The notes: generated by a model not told the origin, from the letters alone. Counted from the first letter of the stretch, positions 12,263 to 22,540 are shown. The stretch: DNA of 37,077 bases from an uncultured Burkholderiales bacterium (GCA_903905475.1 CAIVGK010000017.1:1-37077), one strand, 5' to 3'. Program-made: numbers and translations.

Positions 12263-13981
12263 ATGTCACAAAACCAAACTACCACCACCGAAGGTGCGGA
12301 CTCTTTTGCCGCCATGTTCGAGGAATCGCTGTCGCGCTCTGAAATGCGCATGGGCGAAGTCATCACCGCTGAGGTGGTGCGTGTCGAACACAGCTTCGTG
12401 GTGGTCAACGCCGGACTGAAGTCCGAGGCTTACGTTCCCATCGAAGAATTCAAGAACGATCACGGCGAACTCGAAGTCCAGGTCGGCGACTTCGTTTCGG
12501 TCGCGATCGATGCCGTCGAAAACGGCTACGGCGACACCATCTTGTCGCGCGACAAGGCCAAGCGCCTGGCCTCGTGGCTGTCGCTCGAGACCTCGCTGGA
12601 ATCGGGTGAGTTCGTCACCGGCACGGTCAACGGCAAGGTCAAGGGCGGCCTGACGGTGCTCGTCAACGGCATCCGCGCCTTCCTGCCAGGTTCGCTGCTC
12701 GACACCCGTCCGGTCAAGGACATGAGCCCGTTCGAGGGCAAGACCATGGAGTTCAAGGTCATCAAGCTCGACCGCAAGCGCAACAACGTCGTGTTGTCGC
12801 GCCGCGCTGTGGTTGAAGCCTCGATGGGCGAAGAACGCGCCAAGCTGCTGGGCACGCTGGCCGAAGGCTCCATCGTGAGCGGCGTGGTCAAGAACATCAC
12901 CGAGTACGGTGCGTTTGTTGACCTCGGCGGCATCGACGGCCTGCTGCACATCACCGACATGGCATGGCGTCGCGTGCGTCACCCCAGCGAAGTCGTGCAA
13001 GTCGGCCAGGAACTGCAAGCCAAGATCCTCAAGTTCGACGCCGAGAAGAACCGCGTTTCACTGGGCATCAAGCAACTGGGCGACGATCCATGGCACGGCG
13101 TTGCACGCCGTTACCCGAACAGCACGCGTCTGTTCGGCAAGATCACCAACATCGCCGACTACGGCGCATTTGTCGAGATCGAACCCGGCATCGAAGGCCT
13201 GGTGCACGTCTCGGAAATGGACTGGACCAACAAGAACGTGGCTCCTTCGAAGCTCGTGACCCTGGGCGACGAAGTCGAAGTCATGGTCCTCGAGATCGAC
13301 GAAGACAAGCGCCGCATCAGCTTGGGCATGAAGCAGTGCAAGGCCAATCCTTGGGAAGAGTTCTCTTCGACCGTTCAGCGCGGCGACCGCGTCAAGGGCC
13401 CCGTCAAGTCGATCACCGACTTCGGTGTGTTCGTTGGCCTGGCTGCTGGCATCGACGGTCTGGTTCACCTGTCCGACCTGTCGTGGCACGAGCCAGGCGA
13501 AGCGGCTGTTCGCAACTACAAGAAGGGCCAGGAAGTCGAAGCGATCGTTCTGGCCGTCGACGTCGAACGCGAGCGCATTTCGCTGGGCATCAAGCAGCTC
13601 GACAGCGACCCGTTCACGACCTACACGTCGACCAATGACCGTGGCGCCATCGTCACGGGTCACGTCAAGACGGTGGACGCCCGTGGCGCTGAAGTGCAAC
13701 TGGCTGACGATGTGACGGCCTACCTGCGCGCTTCTGAAATCAGCCGTGACCGCGTGGAAGACGCACGCAACGTGCTCAAGGAAGGCGACGAAGTCAACGC
13801 CCTGATCATCAACGTCGACCGCAAGACGCGTTCGATCCAGTTGTCGATCAAGGCCAAGGACAACGCCGACAACCAAGAAGCCATGCAGCGCCTGTCGCAG
13901 ACGAGCGAGCGTGAAAGCGCTGGCACGACGAGCCTGGGTGCCCTGCTGCGCGCCAAGCTGGACAACCAGGGCAACACCTGA
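12263..13981 (+). CDS. rpsA: 30S ribosomal protein S1
   Basis: Repeated S1 domains ([62 protein letters not shown]; etc.). Confidence 0.98.
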   Translation: MSQNQTTTTEGADSFAAMFEESLSRSEMRMGEVITAEVVRVEHSFVVVNAGLKSEAYVPIEEFKNDHGELEVQVGDFVSVAIDAVENGYGDTILSRDKAKRLASWLSLETSLESGEFVTGTVNGKVKGGLTVLVNGIRAFLPGSLLDTRPVKDMSPFEGKTMEFKVIKLDRKRNNVVLSRRAVVEASMGEERAKLLGTLAEGSIVSGVVKNITEYGAFVDLGGIDGLLHITDMAWRRVRHPSEVVQVGQELQAKILKFDAEKNRVSLGIKQLGDDPWHGVARRYPNSTRLFGKITNIADYGAFVEIEPGIEGLVHVSEMDWTNKNVAPSKLVTLGDEVEVMVLEIDEDKRRISLGMKQCKANPWEEFSSTVQRGDRVKGPVKSITDFGVFVGLAAGIDGLVHLSDLSWHEPGEAAVRNYKKGQEVEAIVLAVDVERERISLGIKQLDSDPFTTYTSTNDRGAIVTGHVKTVDARGAEVQLADDVTAYLRASEISRDRVEDARNVLKEGDEVNALIINVDRKTRSIQLSIKAKDNADNQEAMQRLSQTSERESAGTTSLGALLRAKLDNQGNT

Positions 13982-14024
13982 GTCTGAGCAGGTGCCGACC
14001 GCCGTGGACGGAACCAAAGAGGGG

Positions 14025-14354
14025 ATGACCCGTTCGGATCTCGTGGGTCAGCTGGCGGAGAAATTCGACAAGCTGACCCACCGTGACACCGAGTTCGCGG
14101 TCAAGACCATCATCGATGCGATGTCCGATGCGCTCGCGCGCGGGCACCGCATCGAGATCCGCGGCTTTGGCAGCTTCTCGATCAACCGCCGGCCACCCCG
14201 GGTGGGGCGAAACCCCCGCTCCGGCGAGCAGGTGGTGGTTCCCGAGAAGCTGGTTCCGCACTTCAAGCCGGGCAAGGCACTGCGTGAGGCCGTCGACGCC
14301 AATCTGCCTGCCGATGAGGCCATGCTCGATGTCACAGGGCGATCTGCGTCCTGA
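14025..14354 (+). CDS. ihfB: Integration host factor subunit beta
   Basis: [14 protein letters not shown]...[55 protein letters not shown] Shine-Dalgarno-like sequence just upstream. Confidence 0.96.
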   Translation: MTRSDLVGQLAEKFDKLTHRDTEFAVKTIIDAMSDALARGHRIEIRGFGSFSINRRPPRVGRNPRSGEQVVVPEKLVPHFKPGKALREAVDANLPADEAMLDVTGRSAS

Positions 14355-14408
14355 GCGTGCTGCCTTGACGTTCGGGCCCATGGGCTCGATGGACTTCGTG
14401 GAGACATC

Positions 14409-14717
14409 GTGCGCGTGATCACCTGGGTGCTTCGCGCCTTCATTTTTTTTGCGTTGTTCGCCTTTGCGCTGAACAACCAGCACGACGCGAGCGTGCGCTG
14501 GTTCTTTGGCTACAAATGGGCTGCCCCGATGGTGTTCATCGTGCTGGCGGCGTTTGGCCTGGGTTGCGCTTTCGGTGTGCTTGCGATGGTTCCGAGCTGG
14601 TGGAAGCACCGCCGCGTGGCCAGACGCATGCCTTCGGCGATGGCCGACGTCGACACGGCCGTCGCGCCCAAGACTGCCACCTCCGTTCCAGAACACCCGC
14701 CACGTGATGGACTTTGA
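14409..14717 (+). CDS. lapA: LapA-family (DUF1049) inner-membrane protein
   Basis: GTG start; VITWVLRAFIFFALFAFALNNQHDASVRWFFGYKWAAPMVFIVLAAFGLGCAFGVL, two TM segments, directly upstream of lapB. Confidence 0.85.
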   Translation: MRVITWVLRAFIFFALFAFALNNQHDASVRWFFGYKWAAPMVFIVLAAFGLGCAFGVLAMVPSWWKHRRVARRMPSAMADVDTAVAPKTATSVPEHPPRDGL

Positions 14718-15864
14718 TCTGCAGTGGCTGCTGCTGGGCCTGCCCATCGCGTTTGCCCTGGGCTGGTTGGCGTCGCGTCTGGACCTGCGGCAACTCAAGG
14801 GCGATCAACGTGAGACGCCCAAGGCCTATTTCAAGGGCCTCAATCTGCTGCTCAACGAACAGCACGACAAGGCCATCGACGCCTTCATCGAGGCCGTCCA
14901 GCAAGACCCCGACACCAGCGACCTGCACTTTGCACTGGGCTCGCTGTTCCGTCGCCGTGGCGAGTACGAGCGGGCGGTTCGCGTGCATCAGCACTTGCTC
15001 AGCCGCGCCGATCTGCCCGCCGCCGAGCGCGAGCGCGCCCAGCACGCGCTGGCGCAGGATTTCATGCGCGCCGGTCTGTTCGACCGGGCCGAGTCGGCGC
15101 TGCATGCGCTCGAAGGCACGGCCTACGACACCGACGCGCGGCTGTCCCTGCTGACGCTGCACGAGCGTTCGCGCGACTGGCGCGCCGCCGTCGACGACGC
15201 GCTCAGGCTGGAGCGCGGCAGCACCGGCTCGTACGCCTCGCGCATCGCTCATTACTGGTGTGAACTGGCCCTGGAAGCCGACGCCAGACAACAAGGCGAC
15301 GACGCCGACAGCGCGCTCAAGCGAGCACGCGATGCCTCGCCGCAATCCGCACGGCCGCTGGTGATGGCCGGCCGAAGGCTGGCGCGGCTGGGCCGCCACG
15401 CCGAGGCGCTGGCCGCTTGGGATGAATTGCTGGTGGCTCATCCGGTCAGCTTCAATTTGGTGGCCAGTGAGTACGCCCACAGCGCCATCGCCGGTTCGGC
15501 ACAGGATGCGGCCCGCTTGCGATTGCTCGCGCTGCACCACAAGAAGCCAAGCATCGACCTGCTCAACGCCATCGGGCTGCTCGACTCCGACGTGGCCTCA
15601 CGGCTGGATCGCTCGCGCACGCAGTTGTCTTTGCTGCCCACCCTGTCGTCGGCCCAGGCGGTGCTTCGCGCACACGAGACGTCAGCCACCGCCATGCTGC
15701 CAGCCGACATCGAAGCGCTGAACGTGGTGATCGGTCGGGCAGCCAAGGCGGGCCAGCGCTATCGCTGTGCGGGCTGCGGTTTCGAGGCACAGGCTCATTA
15801 CTGGCAATGCCCGGGCTGCCTGGGCTGGGACACCTACCCCCCGCAGCGCGTCGAAGAGTTGTGA
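14707..15864 (+). CDS. lapB: LapB/YciM TPR protein (LPS assembly regulator)
   Basis: N-terminal TM, YFKGLNLLLNEQHDKAIDAFIEAVQQDPDTSDLHFALGSLFRRRGEYERAVRVHQHLL TPR region, C-terminal rubredoxin-like YRCAGCGFEAQAHYWQCPGCLGWDTYP. Confidence 0.95.
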   Translation: MDFDLQWLLLGLPIAFALGWLASRLDLRQLKGDQRETPKAYFKGLNLLLNEQHDKAIDAFIEAVQQDPDTSDLHFALGSLFRRRGEYERAVRVHQHLLSRADLPAAERERAQHALAQDFMRAGLFDRAESALHALEGTAYDTDARLSLLTLHERSRDWRAAVDDALRLERGSTGSYASRIAHYWCELALEADARQQGDDADSALKRARDASPQSARPLVMAGRRLARLGRHAEALAAWDELLVAHPVSFNLVASEYAHSAIAGSAQDAARLRLLALHHKKPSIDLLNAIGLLDSDVASRLDRSRTQLSLLPTLSSAQAVLRAHETSATAMLPADIEALNVVIGRAAKAGQRYRCAGCGFEAQAHYWQCPGCLGWDTYPPQRVEEL

Positions 15865-15872
15865 AGACGTTC

Positions 15873-17642
15873 ATGGCGGGCCATCCCTCGACCGAGCTTT
15901 ACCTGCGCATCCTGAGACGGGTGCGCCCGCACTGGAAGACCTTCGCGCTGGGGATCGTCGCGATGGTCTGCTTTGCGATCACCGAAACCGCCTTGCCGGC
16001 GCTGCTCAAGGAACTGCTCGATGGCAGCTTCGTCAACCGTGACCCGACCGCCGCCTACAAGACGCCGCTGATGCTGGTGGGTCTGTTCCTCGCGCGTGGC
16101 ATTGCCGATTTCGCGCACGTGACCACCCTGAACTCGGTGGCCTGCAAGGTCATCCTGCAACTTCGCATCGACATGTTCGAGCGGCTGCTGCATCTGCCGG
16201 CAAGCCATTTCGACCGCGAGCCCAGCGCCGTGCTGATGTCCAAGCTGACCTACAACGCGCAGCAGGTCAGCCCGATCATCACGGTGTCTTTGATCACCAT
16301 CGTCAAGGACGGCCTGTGCATCGTCGGCTTGCTCGGCTACATGCTCTATCTGAACTGGCAGTTGTCGCTGGCGTTCTTCACCGTGCTGCCGGTGATCGCC
16401 TACGCCATCCGCTCGGTCAGCCGGCGACTGCGGGGCCTGAGCCAGGGCCAGCAATCGTCGATGGGCACGATGTCGCACGTCGTCGACGAGGTCATTGGTG
16501 GCCACCGCGAGATCAAGATCTTCGCCGGTGAGGCGTATGAATCGCATCGCTTCTACCAGGTGGCCAACGCGCTGCGCCGCTACACGATGAAGGCCATCAC
16601 CACGTCGGCAGCCAACGGTCCGATGGTGCAGTCGATCGCCGTGCTCGCGCTGGCGGGGATCATCTATTTCGCGTCGATGCAATCGCAGGGCAACCACCTG
16701 ACCGTGGGCGGCTTCGTGTCTTTCTTCGGCGCCATGGCGCTGATGCTGGCGCCGCTCAAGCGGCTGTCGAACGTCAACGAGGTGCTACAGCGCGGCCTGG
16801 CCGCCGCGGCCAGCGTGTTCGAGATCATCGACACCCCCAATGAGCCCGACAAAGGCACACGCACGCTGGGCCGCTCCACCGGCCACCTGCAATTCGAGGG
16901 CGTCGGTTTTCGCTACCCGCGGGCCGATCGGGATGCGCTGGTCGACATCCACCTTGACATCCGCCCCGGTGAGTCGGTGGCGCTGGTGGGCTCATCGGGC
17001 AGCGGCAAATCGACGCTGATGGCGACCATCCCGCGTTTTCACGCGCTGGGCAGCGGCACCATCCGGCTCGACGGCATCGACATCTGCGAGCTGAGCCTGG
17101 CCGATCTGCGCGCCAACATCGCGCTGGTCACCCAGCACGTGGTGCTGTTCAACGACACGGTGGCGGCCAACATCGCTTACGGAATCACCAACACCGCCAG
17201 CGAGGCCGACATCATTGCCGCCGCCGAGGCCGCGCACGCGATGGAATTCATCCGCGAACTGCCGCAGGGTCTGGCCACGCAGATCGGCGAAAACGGCGCG
17301 CGGCTGTCAGGCGGGCAACGCCAGCGCATCTCGATCGCGCGCGCACTGCTCAAGGACGCACCGATCCTGCTGCTCGATGAAGCCACGTCCGCACTCGACA
17401 CCGAATCCGAGCGTCTGGTGCAAGTGGCGATCGACAACCTCAAGCGCGGACGCACCACGCTGACCATCGCGCACCGGCTGTCGACCATCGCCAACGCCGA
17501 CCGCGTGGTGGTGATGGACCAGGGCCGCATCGCCGAAACCGGCACGCACAGCGAGCTGCTCGCGCAAGGCGGCATCTACTGCCGGCTGCATCGCATGCAG
17601 TTCGGCCAGGCCGATGCCTCGGCCGTCGGCGTCGAGGGCTGA
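15873..17642 (+). CDS. msbA: Lipid A export permease/ATP-binding protein (MsbA-type ABC exporter)
   Basis: Six-TM ABC exporter with Walker A GSSGSGKST, signature LSGGQRQRISIARALLKDAPILLLDEATSALDTESE; a GTG start at 15861 overlapping the lapB stop is also possible. Confidence 0.92.
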   Translation: MAGHPSTELYLRILRRVRPHWKTFALGIVAMVCFAITETALPALLKELLDGSFVNRDPTAAYKTPLMLVGLFLARGIADFAHVTTLNSVACKVILQLRIDMFERLLHLPASHFDREPSAVLMSKLTYNAQQVSPIITVSLITIVKDGLCIVGLLGYMLYLNWQLSLAFFTVLPVIAYAIRSVSRRLRGLSQGQQSSMGTMSHVVDEVIGGHREIKIFAGEAYESHRFYQVANALRRYTMKAITTSAANGPMVQSIAVLALAGIIYFASMQSQGNHLTVGGFVSFFGAMALMLAPLKRLSNVNEVLQRGLAAAASVFEIIDTPNEPDKGTRTLGRSTGHLQFEGVGFRYPRADRDALVDIHLDIRPGESVALVGSSGSGKSTLMATIPRFHALGSGTIRLDGIDICELSLADLRANIALVTQHVVLFNDTVAANIAYGITNTASEADIIAAAEAAHAMEFIRELPQGLATQIGENGARLSGGQRQRISIARALLKDAPILLLDEATSALDTESERLVQVAIDNLKRGRTTLTIAHRLSTIANADRVVVMDQGRIAETGTHSELLAQGGIYCRLHRMQFGQADASAVGVEG

Positions 17643-18740
17643 ATGGTGCCGGGCTCGCGCGCCGGATCCGGCGGGCTGGATCGAAACGAAGCGCCACGCA
17701 TCCTGATCCTTCGGCTCAGTGCGATCGGCGATGTGGTGATGGCCAGCGGCTTGATACCGGCTTTGCGTTCGCGCTGGCCACACGCCCATGTGGCCTGGAT
17801 GGTCGAGCCGGCGGCGCTGCCCTTGCTGGCGCACAACCCGCGCGTCGATGAACTGATCGTGTGGCCGCGAGGCGAATGGCGCCAGCTGTGGCGCGAACGC
17901 CGCTTCGTCACGCTGGCGCGGCGGATGCTGGCATTGCGCCGCACCCTGCGCGATGGCCGCTTCGATCTGGTGCTTGATTTGCAGGGTCTGCTCAAGAGTG
18001 CCCTGTGGAGCTGGCTCAGCGGCGCGCCCCGCCGCATCTGCCTGATCGGCCGCGAGGGCAGCCAGTGGCTCGCCACCGAACGGGTGATCCCGCCATCCGA
18101 GGGCGCCGCCAAACGCATGGGCACCGAATACCGCTACCTCGCCAGACACCTGGGCGTCGCCGAGGCTGCCTTTCAGCCCGATCTGGCGATCGGAACGACC
18201 GCCCGCGACGCCGCCCACGCGGCCCTGCGCGACGCGGGCATCGAGGCCGGGAAAGGCGCCTGCGTGGTGCTGTGCCCCTTCACGACACGGCCACAAAAGC
18301 ACTGGTTCGAAGACCGCTGGATCGGCCTCGCCCACCGCCTGCGCACGGCCGGTTGGACGCCGGTGCTGCTGGGTGGGCCCGACGACCGCGAGGCCGCCGC
18401 GCGCATCGCCGCGGGGGTTCCCGGCCTCGTCAACCTGGTGGGGCAGCTCAAGCTCGACGCCAGCGTGGCGGTGGTCGCGCAAGCCGCACTGCTGATCGGC
18501 GTGGACACCGGCCTGACCCACATGGGCAGCGCCTTGAACGTGCCGACCGTGGCGCTGTTCGGTTCCACCTGCCCGTACTTCGACCCGGTGGCACCGCGCA
18601 GCCGCGTGCTCTATGAAAAGCTCGCGTGCTCGCCGTGCCGCCGCAACCCGACCTGTGATGGCCGCATCGACTGCATGCGCGCGCTCGAGGTCGATCGCGT
18701 GATGGCCGAGGCGTTGAGCGTGGCGGCGCTGGCGCCATGA
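17643..18740 (+). CDS. Glycosyltransferase family 9, lipopolysaccharide heptosyltransferase-like
   Basis: ILILRLSAIGDVVMASGLIPALRSRWPHAHVAWMVEP...LVLDLQGLLKSA...LIGVDTGLTHMGSALNVPTVALFGST; typical GT9 motifs. Confidence 0.9.
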   Translation: MVPGSRAGSGGLDRNEAPRILILRLSAIGDVVMASGLIPALRSRWPHAHVAWMVEPAALPLLAHNPRVDELIVWPRGEWRQLWRERRFVTLARRMLALRRTLRDGRFDLVLDLQGLLKSALWSWLSGAPRRICLIGREGSQWLATERVIPPSEGAAKRMGTEYRYLARHLGVAEAAFQPDLAIGTTARDAAHAALRDAGIEAGKGACVVLCPFTTRPQKHWFEDRWIGLAHRLRTAGWTPVLLGGPDDREAAARIAAGVPGLVNLVGQLKLDASVAVVAQAALLIGVDTGLTHMGSALNVPTVALFGSTCPYFDPVAPRSRVLYEKLACSPCRRNPTCDGRIDCMRALEVDRVMAEALSVAALAP

Positions 18741-19762
18741 CCACGGTCAGTGTCTATTTCGTCGCCTCGCCGCTGCAGCTGCTGGCCGCTCGGCAGATCG
18801 CGCGCCATCACGAGGCGGGATCGCGCCAGGTCCTGATCTGGTACCAGCCAGGCGTCGCCCCGCAAGTGCACGCCGGCGATTGGGATGCCAGCAGCCACAT
18901 GCCGCGGCCGCGCCAGGAGCCGCTGCCCGGGTGGTTCGGTGGCCAGCGTCGGCTGCTGGCCAACATCGATCTGCTGGCGGGTCTGGTGGGCCCCTGCGAC
19001 ACGCTGCACCTGCACAGCGCAGTGTTCGACTCCGAAGCCATCAACTATTTCCTGCGGGCACTGCCGCAACGCTGCGGCGCGCACACGGTGCGCGCGCGCA
19101 TCCTGCCCGACGGTCTGATCAGCATCCGGCGCTACCCGCTGTCGCCGCTCAAGGCTGCGCTGCAGTGGTTTCGCAAGGTCAGGCGGATTCGGAACCCCTC
19201 GTTGAACTACTGGGTTTTCCGCGGCGATCGCATCGGCTCCGACGCACCGTTTTGCGACCGTGTCTATGTGCTGGCAGGCTGGCCGCACGAGTACGACCCC
19301 GCCAAGCTGGTGGTTCTGGAGCCGCTGGTCGAACGCCACCCGTCAGGCAGTGCTGACGATGCGGCACCGCGCGCACTGGTGATCGGCCAACCGCTGGTCG
19401 GCGCCGGCCTGATGGGTGCGGCCGACCGTGACGCGGTGGCGCTCGAGATCGAGCAGTGGCTGCTCGCGCAGCGCATCACGCACATCGACTACAAGGGGCA
19501 CCCCAAGGATGCCCAGCGCGAACTCTGCCGCGACACCTACCGGGTGCTGGAGCTCGACGAGCCACTCGAGGTGTGGCTGAGCCACACGAACTACCGCGCC
19601 GTGGTGGGCGTGCGCTCGACGGCATTGCTGTTTGCCAGGCAACTGGCCGGCGAAGGCGCCGACGTGGTCGCCTTCGGTTGGGACCGCACCCGTTTCAAGT
19701 CCGACGAGGAGCGCACCGACATGCAGTCGGTGTTCGACCGTGTCGGTGTCATGCGTCGATGA
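18737..19762 (+). CDS. Putative GT-B glycosyltransferase, possibly sialyltransferase-like
   Basis: N-terminal [31 protein letters not shown] and VRSTALL resemble the PLQ start and the D/E-D/E-G, HP and S/T motifs of bacterial sialyltransferases (GT52/GT38-type). ATGA overlap with the GT9 gene. Confidence 0.5.
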   Translation: MTTVSVYFVASPLQLLAARQIARHHEAGSRQVLIWYQPGVAPQVHAGDWDASSHMPRPRQEPLPGWFGGQRRLLANIDLLAGLVGPCDTLHLHSAVFDSEAINYFLRALPQRCGAHTVRARILPDGLISIRRYPLSPLKAALQWFRKVRRIRNPSLNYWVFRGDRIGSDAPFCDRVYVLAGWPHEYDPAKLVVLEPLVERHPSGSADDAAPRALVIGQPLVGAGLMGAADRDAVALEIEQWLLAQRITHIDYKGHPKDAQRELCRDTYRVLELDEPLEVWLSHTNYRAVVGVRSTALLFARQLAGEGADVVAFGWDRTRFKSDEERTDMQSVFDRVGVMRR

Positions 19763-19850
19763 AGCGCTCTCGCCCAGCCGCGCAAAGCCGATAGCATCGC
19801 TGCCTTCGCGAAGGTTTCGCGGGCCATTTCAAACTCAAGAAGGACACACC

Positions 19851-20198
19851 ATGCAAACCACCGCTTCCGGGCTGCAGTACGAAGACACCACCACCGGCTC
19901 TGGCGCCGAGGCTGTGGCCGGTCAGCACGTCAGCGTGCATTACACCGGCTGGCTCTACAACGACGGGGTCAAGGGCACCAAGTTCGACAGCAGCAAGGAC
20001 CGTGGCGATCCGTTCAGCTTTGGGCTGGGTGCTGGACAGGTGATTCGCGGCTGGGACGAAGGCGTCCAGGGCATGCGCGTGGGCGGCACCCGAGTGCTGG
20101 TGATTCCGGCCCCACTGGGCTACGGCGCTCGTGGCGCGGGCGGGGTGATCCCGCCCAACGCGACGTTGATGTTCGAAGTCGAACTGCTGGGCGTCTGA
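19851..20198 (+). CDS. FKBP-type peptidyl-prolyl cis-trans isomerase
   Basis: [18 protein letters not shown]...[13 protein letters not shown]...[29 protein letters not shown]...FEVELLGV. Confidence 0.96.
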   Translation: MQTTASGLQYEDTTTGSGAEAVAGQHVSVHYTGWLYNDGVKGTKFDSSKDRGDPFSFGLGAGQVIRGWDEGVQGMRVGGTRVLVIPAPLGYGARGAGGVIPPNATLMFEVELLGV

Positions 20199-20220
20199 CA
20201 GCCACAGCCGTCAGACACCC
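20189..20220. terminator. Hairpin between the convergent FKBP and DEAD-box genes
   Basis: GGGCGTCTGAC-AGCCACAGCC-GTCAGACACCC inverted repeat covering the FKBP stop codon; no clear T-tract. Confidence 0.45.
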
Positions 20221-20228
20221 AGTGCTCG

Positions 20229-21677
20229 TCAGCGGTTGTTGAAACCGCCGCTGCGAGGACGGGCCGGCTTGAAGTCCGACCTGGGCGCTGCGCCACCTTC
20301 GGGGGCGCGGCGTGCCGGAGCCCGGTCAAACGGTCCGGCCGAACGCGGAGCGAATCCCTCTTCGCGACGCGGCGGATAGCCACCACCGTCACGGCTCGGT
20401 GCGAAAGGCTTGCCGAAACGCTTGTTCGCCGGGGCGCCTGAACGGTTGCCGAAGCCACCCGGACGGCTGTCGCCATCGCCGCCTGGACGCGGTGCGTACA
20501 TGCGTGGTTCCGGGCTCTTGGGCTCGAGACCGACGATGGTGGCCACCGGGATGCTCTGGGTGGTGAACTGCTGGATGCGGCGAATCATGCCGGTGTCCAT
20601 GCGCTCGCCCAGCGTGATCGCCAGACCGTTGCGCCCAGCACGGCCGGTGCGGCCGATGCGGTGCACGTAGTCCTCGGCCTTCATCGGCAAACCGTAGTTG
20701 ATGACGTGGCTGATGCTCGGCACGTCGATACCGCGAGCGGCGACGTCGGTGGCCACCAGCACCTTGAGCTGCTGCGAGCGCAGGCCTTGCAACACGCGGT
20801 TGCGACGACCTTGTGGCATGCCGCCGTGCAGGGATGCGACCGCGTGGCCCATCTCGGCCAGACGATCGGCCAGCCAGTCGGCGTCGCGCTGCGTGCTGGT
20901 GAACACCAGGGCTTGCTCCATGCTGCGCTCGGTCAGGATGTGATCGAGCAGCGCATTCTTGTGGTGGTGGTTGTCAGCCCAGTGCAGGCGCTGTTCGATG
21001 TTCTCGTGGGTGTCGGTGTGCGAAGCGACGTCGATGCGCTGCGGATCGCGCAACAGGTTTTGCGCCAGGCGGCCCACATGGCCGGCAAAGGTAGCGCTGA
21101 ACATCACCGTCTGGCGTTCGGCTGGCACGCTTTCAGCGATGGTGTTGATGTCGTCGATGAAGCCCATGTCGAGCATGCGGTCGGCTTCGTCGAGCACCAG
21201 CAGTTCGACGTTTTCAAGCACCGCCTTGCCGGTTTGCAGGTGGTCGAGCAAACGGCCAGGGGTCGAAATCAGGATGTCCAGCGGGCCGCGCAGCGCCTTG
21301 ATCTGCGCTGGGTAGGGAACACCGCCCACGACCGTGGCCACGCGCAGACCCTGCACGTGACGACCGTAGGTGCTGGCCGCCTTGGCGACTTGCATGGCGA
21401 GTTCACGCGTCGGTGTCAGCACCAGGATGCGCGGGCCGTAGACCACCGAGCGATCGCGGCGCTGCGTGGTGTCGGCACGCGAGGCGATGATGCGCTGCAG
21501 CGCTGGCAGGATGAACGCCGCGGTCTTGCCGCTGCCGGTGCTCGACGACACCATCAGGTCATGGTTGGCCAGCGCCAGCGGGATCGCCTTCATCTGAACT
21601 TCAGTGGCGGATTCGTAGCCGGCGTCGGCCACGGCTTTGGACAGGGCTTCGTGCAGGCCCAGGGATTCGAATGTCAT
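20229..21677 (-). CDS. rhlE: DEAD-box ATP-dependent RNA helicase (RhlE-like)
   Basis: MTFESLGLHEALSKAVADAGYESATEVQMKAIPLAL; SSTGSGKTAAF, DEADRMLDMGF, SAT, HRIGRTGRAG; Arg/Gly-rich C-terminal tail. Confidence 0.93.
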   Translation of the reverse strand: MTFESLGLHEALSKAVADAGYESATEVQMKAIPLALANHDLMVSSSTGSGKTAAFILPALQRIIASRADTTQRRDRSVVYGPRILVLTPTRELAMQVAKAASTYGRHVQGLRVATVVGGVPYPAQIKALRGPLDILISTPGRLLDHLQTGKAVLENVELLVLDEADRMLDMGFIDDINTIAESVPAERQTVMFSATFAGHVGRLAQNLLRDPQRIDVASHTDTHENIEQRLHWADNHHHKNALLDHILTERSMEQALVFTSTQRDADWLADRLAEMGHAVASLHGGMPQGRRNRVLQGLRSQQLKVLVATDVAARGIDVPSISHVINYGLPMKAEDYVHRIGRTGRAGRNGLAITLGERMDTGMIRRIQQFTTQSIPVATIVGLEPKSPEPRMYAPRPGGDGDSRPGGFGNRSGAPANKRFGKPFAPSRDGGGYPPRREEGFAPRSAGPFDRAPARRAPEGGAAPRSDFKPARPRSGGFNNR

Positions 21678-21831
21678 TGCATTGCTTTCAAGAATGCGGT
21701 GCCAGCGCTGCGCAAAGGCGCAACGCCCAAAGGCACCGGTCGGTTTTCGAGAACCGAACAGGTCAGGTCGCCAGGAGAACGTTCGCGAGGGAACAGTCAA
21801 AAGCGACGGCATCGCCGCCAACCGTTGCCTG

Positions 21832-21850
21832 AGGTGCCACGGTGGCACCT
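21832..21850. repeat. 19-bp perfect inverted repeat in the rhlE leader region
   Basis: AGGTGCCAC-G-GTGGCACCT. Confidence 0.8.
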
Positions 21851-21915
21851 GCTCAGCGAAATCAGGACCTGCCTCACGTGAAAGCGTGGGAAGACCCGAA
21901 GGAGGTCAGAGGGGA

Positions 21916-21930
21916 TGAACGAATCGTTCA
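21916..21930. promoter_or_regulatory. 15-bp palindrome, candidate operator
   Basis: TGAACGA-A-TCGTTCA between the divergent rhlE and DUF3717/DUF1289 genes. Confidence 0.45.
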
Positions 21931-22090
21931 CAAGGGCAAAACGCCTAAAGGAGCCAATGCGATCGAAGCACTAGAGTCTACCCTGATACGCCGCCGAGCG
22001 GGGCGACATTTTCGGCGCGATCTCGAATCCGCAAATTCGCGATTCCCTGCGCCGCAAAGTATCCTCGCCAACCGTTTTCCACTTGCACCC

Positions 22091-22540
22091 ATGGCTGGCA
22101 TCCACATCACCGACATCGAGTCCGCCATCAACTGGTGGCGCGAGCGCTCGCCCTCACCCGACGGCATCACCGCGTGCCCCGAGGTTCGCGCCCTGGCCGA
22201 GGTGTACGCGCTGATGGTCTACCACCATGAAAGCGACTGCGACGACCGCTCGATGCCGGCCAAATCACTCGCTGCCTGGCTCGCGTGGTACGGCACCACG
22301 CCCGATGCGCCGTGCATCGCGATCTGCTCGACCAGCCAGGGCGACAGCGTGTGCAAGGGCTGCGGTCGACTGTTCGACGAGGTGCAGAACTGGCCGGCCA
22401 TGAGTCCGGCCGAAAAGCGCATCACCTGGCGGCGCATCACCATGGAAGGCACCGCCTGGCGGTTCAACCGCTACGCCGAGCGGGCGCGCGAAGCCCTCGC
22501 TCAGCCAGCACCGGCAGCGCCGCTGGAGTCGGGTTCTTGA
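22091..22540 (+). CDS. DUF3717 + DUF1289 fusion protein
   Basis: N-terminus IHITDIESAINWWRERSPSPDG...CPEVRALAEVYALMVYH (DUF3717-like), C-terminus PCIAICSTSQGDSVCKGCGRLFDEVQNWPAMSPAEKRITWRRI (DUF1289 CxxC...CxGCGR). Confidence 0.8.
   Translation: MAGIHITDIESAINWWRERSPSPDGITACPEVRALAEVYALMVYHHESDCDDRSMPAKSLAAWLAWYGTTPDAPCIAICSTSQGDSVCKGCGRLFDEVQNWPAMSPAEKRITWRRITMEGTAWRFNRYAERAREALAQPAPAAPLESGS

Noticed and set aside
11011-14017. Long antisense ORFs opposite aroA-cmk and rpsA (329, 250 and 319 aa)
   Set aside because: Opposite well-identified conserved genes and of typical shadow-frame composition.
20661-21881. 406-aa ORF antisense to the DEAD-box helicase
   Set aside because: Shadow ORF of a GC-rich coding region; low-complexity His/Gln/Val/Arg content and no recognisable domain.
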